From positions 124,001 through 188,000 of IMG/VR virus record IMGVR_UViG_3300028422_000919: 64,000 bases of DNA, one strand, 5' to 3'. Both the position numbers and the translations under genes were made by a program. The DNA comes from a virus. Below, piece after piece: positions 1 to 7,373 of this stretch (its first letter is position 1; each line of letters starts with the position of its first letter). A model generated the notes under the pieces. The model saw only the letters and a list, made by a program, of their open reading frames with translations. It ran no database searches and was not told where the DNA came from.

Positions 1-375
1 CGGGTCCTTGTAGTCGTCCGGCGTCAGCAGTCGGCCGTAGTGGCGGACCTGACGGAGGCTCGCCAGGAACTGGACCTGGCCGAGATCGGCATTCAGCCAG
101 ATGACCCGGATGGGCAGGCCCAGTTCCTTGGCGATGGCGACCGCAGCCATCCTCGACTCCTTCGTGCCGAATGTGTTGTCGAGGACAAACTTGCGGTGTC
201 CTTCCCCGTACTTCTCCCGTAGGGATTGGTAGATGGGGGCTCCGGCCATGCCCAGAGAACCACCGAGGCTGTCTCGGTTGAGACGGCAGTAGCCCTGCTC
301 CACCAGGGACTTGCTGTAGGTGGTCTTCCCGCAGGCGGGAGGGCCCATAACGAGAACGATCTCACCATTGAACAT
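1..375 (-). CDS. P-loop kinase, polynucleotide-kinase-like (C-terminus beyond window)
   Basis: The gene is open at the window's left edge, so only the first 125 residues are visible. A Walker A loop (GPPACGKTT, near residues 11-19) is followed by LNRDS and, further on, VLDNTFGTKESR. This order is known from the 5'-kinase domain of T4 Pnk and related zeta-toxin-like kinases, where the NRD segment sits near the acceptor and the DNT..R segment carries the base. The likely role is phosphorylation of a nucleic-acid 5' end or a small substrate, which cannot be separated without the C-terminus. The ATG at 375 has a GGGAG eight bases upstream. It follows the next gene on the same strand by 11 bases and is probably served by the promoter near 1058-1083. 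Confidence 0.8.
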   Translation of the reverse strand, partial: MFNGEIVLVMGPPACGKTTYSKSLVEQGYCRLNRDSLGGSLGMAGAPIYQSLREKYGEGHRKFVLDNTFGTKESRMAAVAIAKELGLPIRVIWLNADLGQVQFLASLRQVRHYGRLLTPDDYKDP

Positions 376-386
376 GATGCACTCCC

Positions 387-1031
387 TCAGTTCAGGATTT
401 TGGGGAAAGTGATCTCCCCGGGCAAGTGGTCCCCCGTGAGCAGGTTCTTCGGGGGTAGGGGGTCGATGACAAACATGTCCGGGAACTGGCTGGCCAGGGA
501 TGTTACCAGCTCTTGAACATCGGGAAGATCGAGGACCCCCACAAGGTCCTCATGGCCCTCTGTGAGGGCCACAACGGCATGGAGCGTCTCTGTCTGGGGA
601 TCCCATTCCAGGGGGACACTCAAGTGTTCCCCCATATGGATGCAGACGGACAACCCTTCCTCCATGAAATTAGATGTGGTGAGGTAGCTGACCTTGGTCA
701 CGGAAGGCCACTCTTCGAGGGCCCTCAGGAACGGGGTTTGCTTGCATTCCCGTTCGAGGACACCGGCCATCTCGTTCAGCTCCCCCAACATCTTCCGTAG
801 ACTCAGCAGAACGGGCAACGTTCCGTCGGTGGCCGGGCGAATCAGCTCCGCCTCCAGCAGGTAACGTGCCATCTTCCCGATGGCGTACAGCGTCTCCGCC
901 CGGCTCACTGGTCGTAGGGAGGCGACGTCCAAGTTACCGATGGCCGTCCCGGTTTCTTTGACCTGGGAGAGAAGCCCGAGAGCCATCAAGCCCTCAGGGT
1001 TTTTGGGGGTGTAGCTAGGCTTATCGCTCAC
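387..1031 (-). CDS. Hypothetical protein, 214 aa
   Basis: Not recognised. The start is set at the GTG at 1031, which has GGAGG just upstream and lies about 27 bases below a copy of the phage promoter motif. A longer reading begins inside or above that promoter and is unlikely. The protein is mixed helical and strand, has no membrane segment, and contains PDVQELVTSLASQFPDMF near its end. It is probably co-transcribed with the P-loop kinase immediately downstream. Confidence 0.75.
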   Translation of the reverse strand: MSDKPSYTPKNPEGLMALGLLSQVKETGTAIGNLDVASLRPVSRAETLYAIGKMARYLLEAELIRPATDGTLPVLLSLRKMLGELNEMAGVLERECKQTPFLRALEEWPSVTKVSYLTTSNFMEEGLSVCIHMGEHLSVPLEWDPQTETLHAVVALTEGHEDLVGVLDLPDVQELVTSLASQFPDMFVIDPLPPKNLLTGDHLPGEITFPKILN

Positions 1032-1057
1032 GGGGCCTCCTTGTTTGCTCCGTCCCT

Positions 1058-1083
1058 GTACCCGAAACTGGTGCTTCGTTACC
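1058..1083 (-). promoter_or_regulatory. Phage promoter motif, GGTAAC-N15-GGTAC
   Basis: On the minus strand GGTAAC (1078-1083) is followed after 15 bases by GGTAC (1058-1062), a slight departure from the usual last block. It points into the gene starting at 1031. Confidence 0.5.
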
Positions 1084-1151
1084 AGCCACTCTACTCGCTC
1101 AAGCTCCAGTCCTAGCCTTCCACCAGTTCTCAAGATTTGGGTTGTAGGGCT

Positions 1152-1838
1152 TCATGGCTTGGGCTCCCCCAGCGGGATGACATGTTTCCAGCTCCGCTGA
1201 GTCTTCATGGCTTCCCGAGCCATCCGGTCCGCCTGAGTGTTCAGGAACGCCGGGGTATCCTCAGCCCCTCGATGTCCCTTGACCCACTGCACAATCAGCT
1301 TCAACTCAGCGTCTTCCACCAACTGGTAGCTCCGGTGCAGAAGGTCAAGGACCTGGATCTTCTTGGGGAGCTTGGATGCTCCCCCATTCCACCCATACAG
1401 CCTTGCCACATGTTGACTGTCTGTCTTCAGGACCAGGATGTTCGCTTTGCCCGTGTCGAAATTCGACACTGCTGTCCAAATGGCGGCAAACACGGCGGTC
1501 AGCTCAGCGTCGTTCGAGGATTTGACCCAAGGGGGGCACGGACCACACCGTAAGATTCGGGTGTTGCTGTCCCGTAGCCAGATTCCCCACCCCGCCCGGT
1601 GGGTGTCCGAATGCAGGCTGGCATCCGAATAGCCCGAGATAAAGACAGCACGATCCGGGTTGCGCTGTCGGTTGACCAGTTGGAGACGACGAACGTCTTC
1701 TGACGTGGGTTTCACAACACCCCTCCAGGTTGGGGGGTCGTTCGGCTCAGGCAAAGTGCGGAAAGTCTGGACTGTAGGAAGACCCCCCACTTCTTGTGGG
1801 TCCAAATCCTCCAGGATGTCTCCCCACATGTCTGTCAC
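1152..1838 (-). CDS. Ribonuclease HI-like protein
   Basis: This protein is expected to hydrolyse RNA in RNA-DNA hybrids, for example primers or host transcripts during phage replication. The RNase H fold residues are readable in order: the first Asp in GYSDASLH, Glu in SSNDAELTAV, Asp in LKTDSQHV, then the His of VKGHRGAE and a last Asp in TQADRMAREA. An N-terminal extension of about 65 residues precedes the fold and is not recognised. The start is uncertain: GTG at 1838 lies 11 bases after GGAGG, while TTG at 1847 is too close to it and ATG at 1829 is far. It is downstream of an unknown gene and probably shares the promoter at 2366-2391. Confidence 0.85.
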   Translation of the reverse strand: MTDMWGDILEDLDPQEVGGLPTVQTFRTLPEPNDPPTWRGVVKPTSEDVRRLQLVNRQRNPDRAVFISGYSDASLHSDTHRAGWGIWLRDSNTRILRCGPCPPWVKSSNDAELTAVFAAIWTAVSNFDTGKANILVLKTDSQHVARLYGWNGGASKLPKKIQVLDLLHRSYQLVEDAELKLIVQWVKGHRGAEDTPAFLNTQADRMAREAMKTQRSWKHVIPLGEPKP

Positions 1839-1940
1839 GATTTCCAAGTCCTCCAGCCGGGCGTTGCTGGTGAGGCAACTCTCAGGCCCTTCTGGTTCGC
1901 TGAGGGGTCCGGTACAAGGGGTTTTTTGGCAGGCTGGCTA

Positions 1941-2327
1941 TCAGTACCCGAGATCGGCGATGATGCTGTTCATGTCGAGTCCGTACTTCTGACAGACAGC
2001 CTCGAACCGGGCTTCCGTTTCGGGACTCTCGAACAGCGCCACCATGTTGCGGAACATCTTGGTGGCCCTCTCGACAGCCTTGGGATCTACGTAGACCCGA
2101 GTGTTGCCGCAGAGGTAGGGTTCCTGGCCCTTGACCACCTCGGGATTGGGGACTTCGGCCACCAGATAGGCTCCGGGCAGCCCGTTTTGGGTTACGCTGA
2201 CCACCAGGAAGGGGCGTTCCTCCATGATGATCACGTCGCCGGGGAAGATGGCGTCCGTGTCCAGGAACTCTCGCATGGCATCGGGGCTGCCGAAGACCTG
2301 CAGCATCTTGGTGAAATCGACCGACAT
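1941..2327 (-). CDS. Hypothetical protein, 128 aa
   Basis: Not recognised. The ATG at 2327 is preceded by GGAGGTCCC, a strong ribosome-binding site, and the phage promoter motif ends about 39 bases upstream. The protein is soluble, with a strand-rich middle (VIIMEERPFLVVSV) and a helical C-terminal third (ERATKMFRNMVALFE). It is the first gene of the short unit that also holds the RNase H gene. Confidence 0.75.
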   Translation of the reverse strand: MSVDFTKMLQVFGSPDAMREFLDTDAIFPGDVIIMEERPFLVVSVTQNGLPGAYLVAEVPNPEVVKGQEPYLCGNTRVYVDPKAVERATKMFRNMVALFESPETEARFEAVCQKYGLDMNSIIADLGY

Positions 2328-2365
2328 GGGACCTCCGTTTTGGTGCGCTCAAGGTTTCGTAACGC

Positions 2366-2391
2366 CTACCCGAAAAGGGGTAGGCGTTACC
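2366..2391 (-). promoter_or_regulatory. Phage promoter motif, GGTAAC-N15-GGTAG
   Basis: GGTAAC (2386-2391) and GGTAG (2366-2370) on the minus strand are separated by 15 bases. The spacer and right block form an inverted repeat (CTACCCGAAAAGGGGTAG on the plus strand), which could be an operator or the first hairpin of the transcript. Confidence 0.65.
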
Positions 2392-2395
2392 TGGT

Positions 2396-2503
2396 TTAGT
2401 TGCTGTCGGGGAAGAACTCCTCGATGAGAGTGTCCGCTTCGTACTCCAGCGAGAACACGGTCAGAGTGATCCCGTCTGGGGTGGTGTACTGCCCAAGGCT
2501 CAT
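2396..2503 (-). CDS. Small hypothetical protein, 35 aa
   Basis: A short acidic protein beginning MSLGQYTTPDG and ending EEFFPDSN. Its ATG overlaps the TGA of the gene before it (ATGA), indicating translational coupling. Its stop lies directly beside the promoter motif of the next unit. No family is recognised; the support is the overlap arrangement, the fit into the gap and the ribosome-binding context. Confidence 0.5.
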   Translation of the reverse strand: MSLGQYTTPDGITLTVFSLEYEADTLIEEFFPDSN

Positions 2504-2835
2504 CGGACCCCCCGAAGGTACTGTTGGATGTCCGTGCGGAAGCACGGGCCTCGGCTGGGCCCCACGGGGATCCCGTCCTTGACCTTGGCCTTCCGCAGAG
2601 CCACCTGGGGATGGATCTCGATGCGGGGGGAGAACCCCGGAACGGTCTGTCCATCCACCCGTTCGTCCGTGACGAACCGGGGACTGAACCGCCTGGTCCA
2701 GAAGGCACGCCACAGGGAGGTCAGGTTCTCCAGAGTCCCCTCGATGTTGAGGGCTCCGTTGGGGAACACGACCGGCTTGCAGCCATGCTTGTGGGACATG
2801 CGGATGATCTCGCTTCCGGTGATCTGGTTGTTCAT
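2500..2835 (-). CDS. Hypothetical basic protein, 111 aa
   Basis: Not recognised. The start is taken as the ATG at 2835 (MNNQITGSEIIRM), with an AGGGAG a few bases upstream and the phage promoter motif ending about 63 bases above it. The sequence is Arg/Lys-rich, with a central RRFSPRFVTDE segment, and looks soluble. It is translationally coupled to the 35-residue protein downstream. Confidence 0.7.
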   Translation of the reverse strand: MNNQITGSEIIRMSHKHGCKPVVFPNGALNIEGTLENLTSLWRAFWTRRFSPRFVTDERVDGQTVPGFSPRIEIHPQVALRKAKVKDGIPVGPSRGPCFRTDIQQYLRGVR

Positions 2836-2897
2836 AGCCCCAAGCTCCCTTGATCCTAAAGAGGATGTACTGAAGGGCACCCTCTAAGTTGCCCCAC

Positions 2898-2923
2898 CTA
2901 CTTGCTTCATCTCCGGTGTTACC
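2898..2923 (-). promoter_or_regulatory. Phage promoter motif, GGTAAC-N15-AGTAG
   Basis: GGTAAC at 2918-2923 and AGTAG at 2898-2902 on the minus strand, 15 bases apart, upstream of the gene starting at 2835. The 95 bases above it, up to 3018, show no further feature. Confidence 0.65.
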
Positions 2924-3018
2924 TGAAATCGGCGGCTGCGGCTCCCAGAAGGCCGCTACGTCACCCCAGCCTCTCTACACTGGGAAAACAAATACGGTCA
3001 GCACTGGCCTTTTTAGGT

Positions 3019-3891
3019 CTAATCAGGGGCAGTAAGGCCGGGGAGAACCCGGAAGTTTTGGGGCCCTACACGGGACTTGGTCACGGAGAAGGGCAATCCT
3101 TCCCCGTGAGACTCGAACACCTTGGCTATGGTTTGGGTGACCCTTTGCGGAACCTCTACGGCAGTCTCAGGAACCTCGAATGTCCAGAGGATTCGGGTGT
3201 TCATCGACTCCGCCAGGAGTTGTGGCTGGCGGTTCAGCCCAGGAACCTGAATATCCACCACTACCAGATCTGAAAAGTTTGCCTGGGAGATGAATTCCAG
3301 GCTCTCCTCCCGGTGCTGGAAGACCTGGCTAGAAGGGAACTCAAATCCCCAACGGCTCCGGAAGGTTTCAAGGGCCTGGCTCCGGTGTGGGACATGTAGG
3401 ATAACCCTGGCTCCGCCCAATGCGAAATCCCGGGCCATACGGAAAGCCAGGAGTGTCTTGCCGGATCTCCGCTTACCAGCGATCAGGGCGGCCTGCCCCC
3501 TCCCCCAGTCGAGCTTAGACAAGTCCGTAGTCATGTCCAAGGGCATGGTCCCAGGGTGGTAGCAGATGCCCTCTCCTGAGAGAGGCCCCTCCGTTGTAAG
3601 AGGGGTTGGGAGTTGTGCTAGCCCCGCAAAGACCCGGTACGCTTCCCAAAGCCAGTCCCGAAGTTCGGGGATGCTGGGGCACTCCAAGTGCAAGTCGATG
3701 CCAAAAACAACCCCTCTGGGACTACGGTGGTCCCCCTCCAGCAGATCCACCTCCCACTCCCCCCGTTTCTTCAGGGTCAGGGTGTATTTGCGGTTCAAAG
3801 TCTTGTAGTAGGTTCTCTCAGCGGGATCCTCGTGCCAGGCTCCCTCCGGGAAGATCTCATCTACCCAGAATCGAAGTGTCTTCAGTCCCAT
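3019..3891 (-). CDS. P-loop NTPase, 290 aa
   Basis: A Walker A motif (AGKRRSGKTLL, about residues 138-148) and a Walker B strand (DLVVVDIQV) identify a P-loop NTPase, with an N-terminal domain of about 130 residues that is not recognised. The single-domain RecA-like layout resembles small phage ATPases and nucleotide kinases; the substrate is unknown. The ATG at 3891 overlaps the TGA of the upstream gene. It is the last gene of an operon with the AAA+ ATPase and DUF4419 protein. It ends in TAG, and a TAA follows one codon later in the same frame, which matters because the phage carries a CUA-anticodon tRNA. Confidence 0.75.
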   Translation of the reverse strand: MGLKTLRFWVDEIFPEGAWHEDPAERTYYKTLNRKYTLTLKKRGEWEVDLLEGDHRSPRGVVFGIDLHLECPSIPELRDWLWEAYRVFAGLAQLPTPLTTEGPLSGEGICYHPGTMPLDMTTDLSKLDWGRGQAALIAGKRRSGKTLLAFRMARDFALGGARVILHVPHRSQALETFRSRWGFEFPSSQVFQHREESLEFISQANFSDLVVVDIQVPGLNRQPQLLAESMNTRILWTFEVPETAVEVPQRVTQTIAKVFESHGEGLPFSVTKSRVGPQNFRVLPGLTAPD

Positions 3892-4370
3892 CACCCCTCA
3901 CTGTCGAAGCGGCCCTCCCGCTCCTTGATGTGCTTGGGGCACAGGACAGCCACGTACCCCTGGAGGGTGACTTTCTCACCTGGCGCAGCACACTGTTCGC
4001 AGGTGCGGCTGGCTTCGAGAACCCCAGCGGACACAATGTCCTGGGCAATCTCGGGGAAATGACCACCAGGGTCAGGGTTATCCTGGATCCTCCCCATGCA
4101 GACCCCGTTGATGTACAGGAGGGTACCCCCCTCCCCTCCAGGTTCGGGGAAGTCGAGGTAGATGGTCAGGCGGCCGAATTTCTGTTTGATTTGGGCCACT
4201 ATGACATCTCGGCCATAAGCTCCAGACAAGCTGTCCAGCCGGGCCAAGATCCTCTCGACGATGGCGTTCCAACCAGGAGAAATCTCGATGCTACGACCTG
4301 AGGGGTAGCCGGAGAACAGCTTGGGGTATTCCTCCCGCAAACCGCACTCCCAAGCGAGTTGTTTGCTCAT
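3891..4370 (-). CDS. Zinc-ribbon hypothetical protein, 159 aa
   Basis: The C-terminal part holds CEQCAAPGE and then VLCPKHIK, a likely four-ligand zinc site. The N-terminal half is helical and the middle has a strand segment (FGRLTIYLDF). No function is known for the family. The start is the ATG at 4370 with GGAG upstream; the longer reading adds an unlikely Pro/Arg-rich lead. It overlaps the following gene by TGATG. Confidence 0.7.
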   Translation of the reverse strand: MSKQLAWECGLREEYPKLFSGYPSGRSIEISPGWNAIVERILARLDSLSGAYGRDVIVAQIKQKFGRLTIYLDFPEPGGEGGTLLYINGVCMGRIQDNPDPGGHFPEIAQDIVSAGVLEASRTCEQCAAPGEKVTLQGYVAVLCPKHIKEREGRFDSEG

Positions 4371-4411
4371 GGGGTCTCCAGGGGCCCTTAGGGGTTTCCG
4401 AAGTAAGAGCC

Positions 4412-5047
4412 TCAGGGGAGAAGGTGGAAGCCGAGCATATCCCATTTGGCCTGCTCGATGTACTGCACTTCTCCATTGGCCTGGAGGGTGATCCAGCCGC
4501 CGACGGGTACGTCGATTTCGGTTTCCACGTTCATTCCATCGATCGTCTGGTGAACGGTGCTAACTCGGTTGTTACCGGAGTCTACGTCCTCTTGAGTGAC
4601 CTGGTAGGCCTGCTGGGTGGTGTACTTTCGACGAACCCCTCGGAGGGCCATCACGATGGTTTTCTGTTGGAGGGGCGTCAGGTCATTGGCACTGACAAGA
4701 ACGTCGAGGGCGTCGTGGATAGAGTCCTCGGTTAGGGCTTGCCCGTAAGCTAGGGGTTGGTCTCCCCCGCCGGACTCGCATCCGTATACGTTGCCGGTGA
4801 GGTCCGTCATGGTGAAGTGACGAGTGCGGAGTACCTGGACGCCGTCGAATCCAGCCTCTACCAGAGCAGCCTTGACACCGTTGGCGGGGGCTTCCGGCAG
4901 GGGCACCCCGGTTTGGTACCCGGTGCCCTTGCTCCACCCACCCTTGACGTACAGGATAGGGTCAGAGGAGAGGTGGCCAATGGCTAGGGCCTCCTTCTGG
5001 TAGGTACCGGCTCGATCGAGAGGGAAATTGGCAGCAGTGATTTCCAT
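4412..5047 (-). CDS. Hypothetical protein, 211 aa
   Basis: Not recognised. The ATG at 5047 has AAGGGT upstream and sits five bases after the stop of the DUF4419 gene. The sequence is soluble, with a middle helical segment (DSIHDALDVLVSANDLTPLQ) and a strand-rich C-terminus. Its place between the DUF4419 protein and the Zn-ribbon protein suggests a shared function in this operon, but nothing in the sequence shows what it is. Confidence 0.7.
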   Translation of the reverse strand: MEITAANFPLDRAGTYQKEALAIGHLSSDPILYVKGGWSKGTGYQTGVPLPEAPANGVKAALVEAGFDGVQVLRTRHFTMTDLTGNVYGCESGGGDQPLAYGQALTEDSIHDALDVLVSANDLTPLQQKTIVMALRGVRRKYTTQQAYQVTQEDVDSGNNRVSTVHQTIDGMNVETEIDVPVGGWITLQANGEVQYIEQAKWDMLGFHLLP

Positions 5048-5052
5048 ACGGA

Positions 5053-6198
5053 TTACCCTTCCTGGCGGGCGACGGCCCACGAGAGCTGGGGGGTGATAGC
5101 CTGTTCCTCCACCTCGATGGCGGTGATTCCTCCGATGAAGGACATCGGGATCTCGGTGTCCAGGTACTCCCAGACGAAGGGTACGACGGATATGTGGGTC
5201 TGCTCAGAACCGGACTTCACATCGAAGCGGCTCGGTTTGTTCTGGTCGAACAGGGGGAACTTCCTACGAAGCACAGCCCGGAGACTCGGCTCACGGACCT
5301 GGATGCGGTCGAAGCTGTAGGTGCTGTTGGGGTCCCTCTCCATGCCGTCGTCTACCTCCATCACGTAGCCGACGAATGTGGCGGCCCATCCGCTGTAGGA
5401 ATCTCCACCCGATCCTCTGTAGTGCTTGTAGATCTGACTCCAGAAGGCCAGATCCGGCTGGGCTCCATTGTAGATGGCCTCAGCCTCCGTGGCGATCTTG
5501 GTGAGGACCGGCAGCAGAGCCGTGAAATAGTCCCCCAGGTGCTCGGGGAACACCTGGGAAAGCTGTTCAGCGGAGTTGACGACCTTGCGGTAGTCCTCTG
5601 GCTCTCCGAACAGCACGATGCGTGGGATGCCGCAGAGAGTCCTTACCCGGTAGTCATAGAAGGGTCTGGCAGCGTCCATGAACGTCACCAGGCTGGACAC
5701 CAGGGTCTCGTCGGTGTGGGTGCTCAGAGATGGCAGCATCCACTTCAGGATGCCGGACGGCACCCGAATCTGCAGCTCAGGCAGGAACAGGGCGATTGCT
5801 TCATTCCAGGGGGAATCCGGATTGCCGGGCCGCAACCCGTCGTGGAGGACCCGGATGACCTCCTTGCCGTGGGCGTTCGTGGTGAACAGCTCCCGGTATG
5901 CGTCCGGGTTCTGGTTGACGCATTCAGCCACCGTGGCGTTGACCAGAAACATCAACACCTCGGGGCGGATGCCGAAGGCGTGATGATCGGCGTAGGCCCG
6001 ATGCAGGGCCTGGAAGAACAGGCTGTGGGGTTTGACGTACTCGTTGACATTCAGAAGGTCACTTCGTGCAGCGGCCTCCAGGCGGAGATCCGGAAGGGCA
6101 GCCCGAAGCTGAGACTTGAGGTTCCTTCTCCTGGAAGGGACGGGAACCTCGGCGACATCCCCCGTGGAGATGTTGGCGACGATGAAAGATGAGGCCAT
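5053..6198 (-). CDS. DUF4419-family protein, 381 aa
   Basis: The protein follows the DUF4419 pattern over most of its length: a region around residue 70-110 with LHRAYADHHAF and a conserved ECVNQNPDAYRELF, a middle LSTHTDE followed by a transmembrane-free helical stretch, CGIPRIVLFGEPEDYRKVV, and a late AFWSQIYKHYRGSGGD with SGWAATFVGYV. DUF4419 is known mostly from fungi and some bacteria and has no assigned biochemical activity. The start is the ATG at 6198. It is directly downstream of an AAA+ ATPase and upstream of three small genes. Confidence 0.75.
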   Translation of the reverse strand: MASSFIVANISTGDVAEVPVPSRRRNLKSQLRAALPDLRLEAAARSDLLNVNEYVKPHSLFFQALHRAYADHHAFGIRPEVLMFLVNATVAECVNQNPDAYRELFTTNAHGKEVIRVLHDGLRPGNPDSPWNEAIALFLPELQIRVPSGILKWMLPSLSTHTDETLVSSLVTFMDAARPFYDYRVRTLCGIPRIVLFGEPEDYRKVVNSAEQLSQVFPEHLGDYFTALLPVLTKIATEAEAIYNGAQPDLAFWSQIYKHYRGSGGDSYSGWAATFVGYVMEVDDGMERDPNSTYSFDRIQVREPSLRAVLRRKFPLFDQNKPSRFDVKSGSEQTHISVVPFVWEYLDTEIPMSFIGGITAIEVEEQAITPQLSWAVARQEG

Positions 6199-6226
6199 GA
6201 CAGGCTCCTTCTGCCCTCGGGGCAGT

Positions 6227-7309
6227 TCACGCATTCTCTTGGGAGAGCTTGACGGCGGCGTACACGTCCGCCAAGGCCACGTCCTGCTCCCAGCCCGGAT
6301 CCCCCACACCACCCTTGGAGTGGTACAAGCTGACGGCCTGGTCACGAGTCAACTTGCCGATCTCGATACGGCGGGACAACCGTCCGGGACGTCGCATGGC
6401 TTCGTCGATCCGATCCAGCGGCTGGTTGGTCGAGCAGATCAGACGGATGTTCAGGGCCTCGCCCAGAAGCCCGTCCCCGATGTTCAAGGCCGAGGTGATC
6501 GAGGTCATCGAGACGGCCATCCGATCAGAGAGCATCTGGTCAGCATCCTCCAGAACCAGGATCATTGGCTCGTCGTCCTTGTTGGCCAAGAGCACGGGCA
6601 GCAGCTCGGGCTTGCCCATCTCTCCCACCATGTCCGGGGGGACCACCACGAACTGGCATTCCGGATTGTGGTGGATCAGCGCCCGAATCAGCCAGGTCTT
6701 CCCCGTCCCCGGAGGGCCATCCAGGATCGTGATGCGTCCGAAGGGGTCATCCCGGTTCAGCTCCTTGCAGACGAACTTGAAGGACTCGACCACTTCGGGA
6801 GTGTAGTTCTCCTCCACCAAGGGGGCGTCCACCCAAGCCAGCTTGCGGATCACGTATCCGTTGAACCCCCGCATGATGGCATGGATGTCGTTGCCAGGAT
6901 TTTCCTGGAATTCCTCGAACCGCACATGCTCTTCCTGCCATTCCGTCAGGATCCTGTCATTGTCCGGGTTCATCGTCAGGTACGAGACGGTGATCGGTTT
7001 GTCGTCGGCGCCGCCGCTGACCTGGAGAAACCCATCGGCCCACACCCAGACCTCATCGAAGTCCTTCTCGGAGTTGTCAATGACCGCATGCCCCCCGAAC
7101 GAGGCCAGGATGTCACGGAAGGCGTTCATCCCTTTGGGGACCTCCTGCATCCAGGTCCGGCCTCTCCCGGACCAGTACCTCTGCCGAATGGTCCTCCCGT
7201 GCTCCAGGGCATAAGCCATCAAGGCTCCCCGGAACAGGTCCGAATCCAGATCGATGGCCAGCCCAATGGCGGAGGGTGCAAGGTGATGAATCCAGGGGTA
7301 GGTCGGCAT
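6227..7309 (-). CDS. AAA+ ATPase, 360 aa
   Basis: An AAA+ module occupies the C-terminal half: Walker A LDGPPGTGKTWL, Walker B ILVLEDADQML, sensor-1 ICSTNQPLD, and an arginine-rich RRPGRLSRRIEIG box like the second-region-of-homology in membrane-remodelling and protease-type AAA proteins. The N-terminal 180 residues are unassigned and may bind the target. Its single AAA core suggests a hexamer that remodels a protein or complex. ATG 7309 is chosen because GAGG lies upstream and the phage promoter motif ends at 7363. It is the first gene of a five-gene unit with the DUF4419 protein. Confidence 0.85.
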   Translation of the reverse strand: MPTYPWIHHLAPSAIGLAIDLDSDLFRGALMAYALEHGRTIRQRYWSGRGRTWMQEVPKGMNAFRDILASFGGHAVIDNSEKDFDEVWVWADGFLQVSGGADDKPITVSYLTMNPDNDRILTEWQEEHVRFEEFQENPGNDIHAIMRGFNGYVIRKLAWVDAPLVEENYTPEVVESFKFVCKELNRDDPFGRITILDGPPGTGKTWLIRALIHHNPECQFVVVPPDMVGEMGKPELLPVLLANKDDEPMILVLEDADQMLSDRMAVSMTSITSALNIGDGLLGEALNIRLICSTNQPLDRIDEAMRRPGRLSRRIEIGKLTRDQAVSLYHSKGGVGDPGWEQDVALADVYAAVKLSQENA

Positions 7310-7337
7310 GTCACTCCTCAGTTTGGTTTCGGAAAGA

Positions 7338-7363
7338 CTACTCGAAAAGGGGATGGGGTTACC
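7338..7363 (-). promoter_or_regulatory. Phage promoter motif, GGTAAC-N15-AGTAG
   Basis: GGTAAC at 7358-7363 and AGTAG at 7338-7342 on the minus strand, 15 bases apart. It drives the AAA+/DUF4419 operon. Confidence 0.65.
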
Positions 7364-7373
7364 CTCCTCCCCC

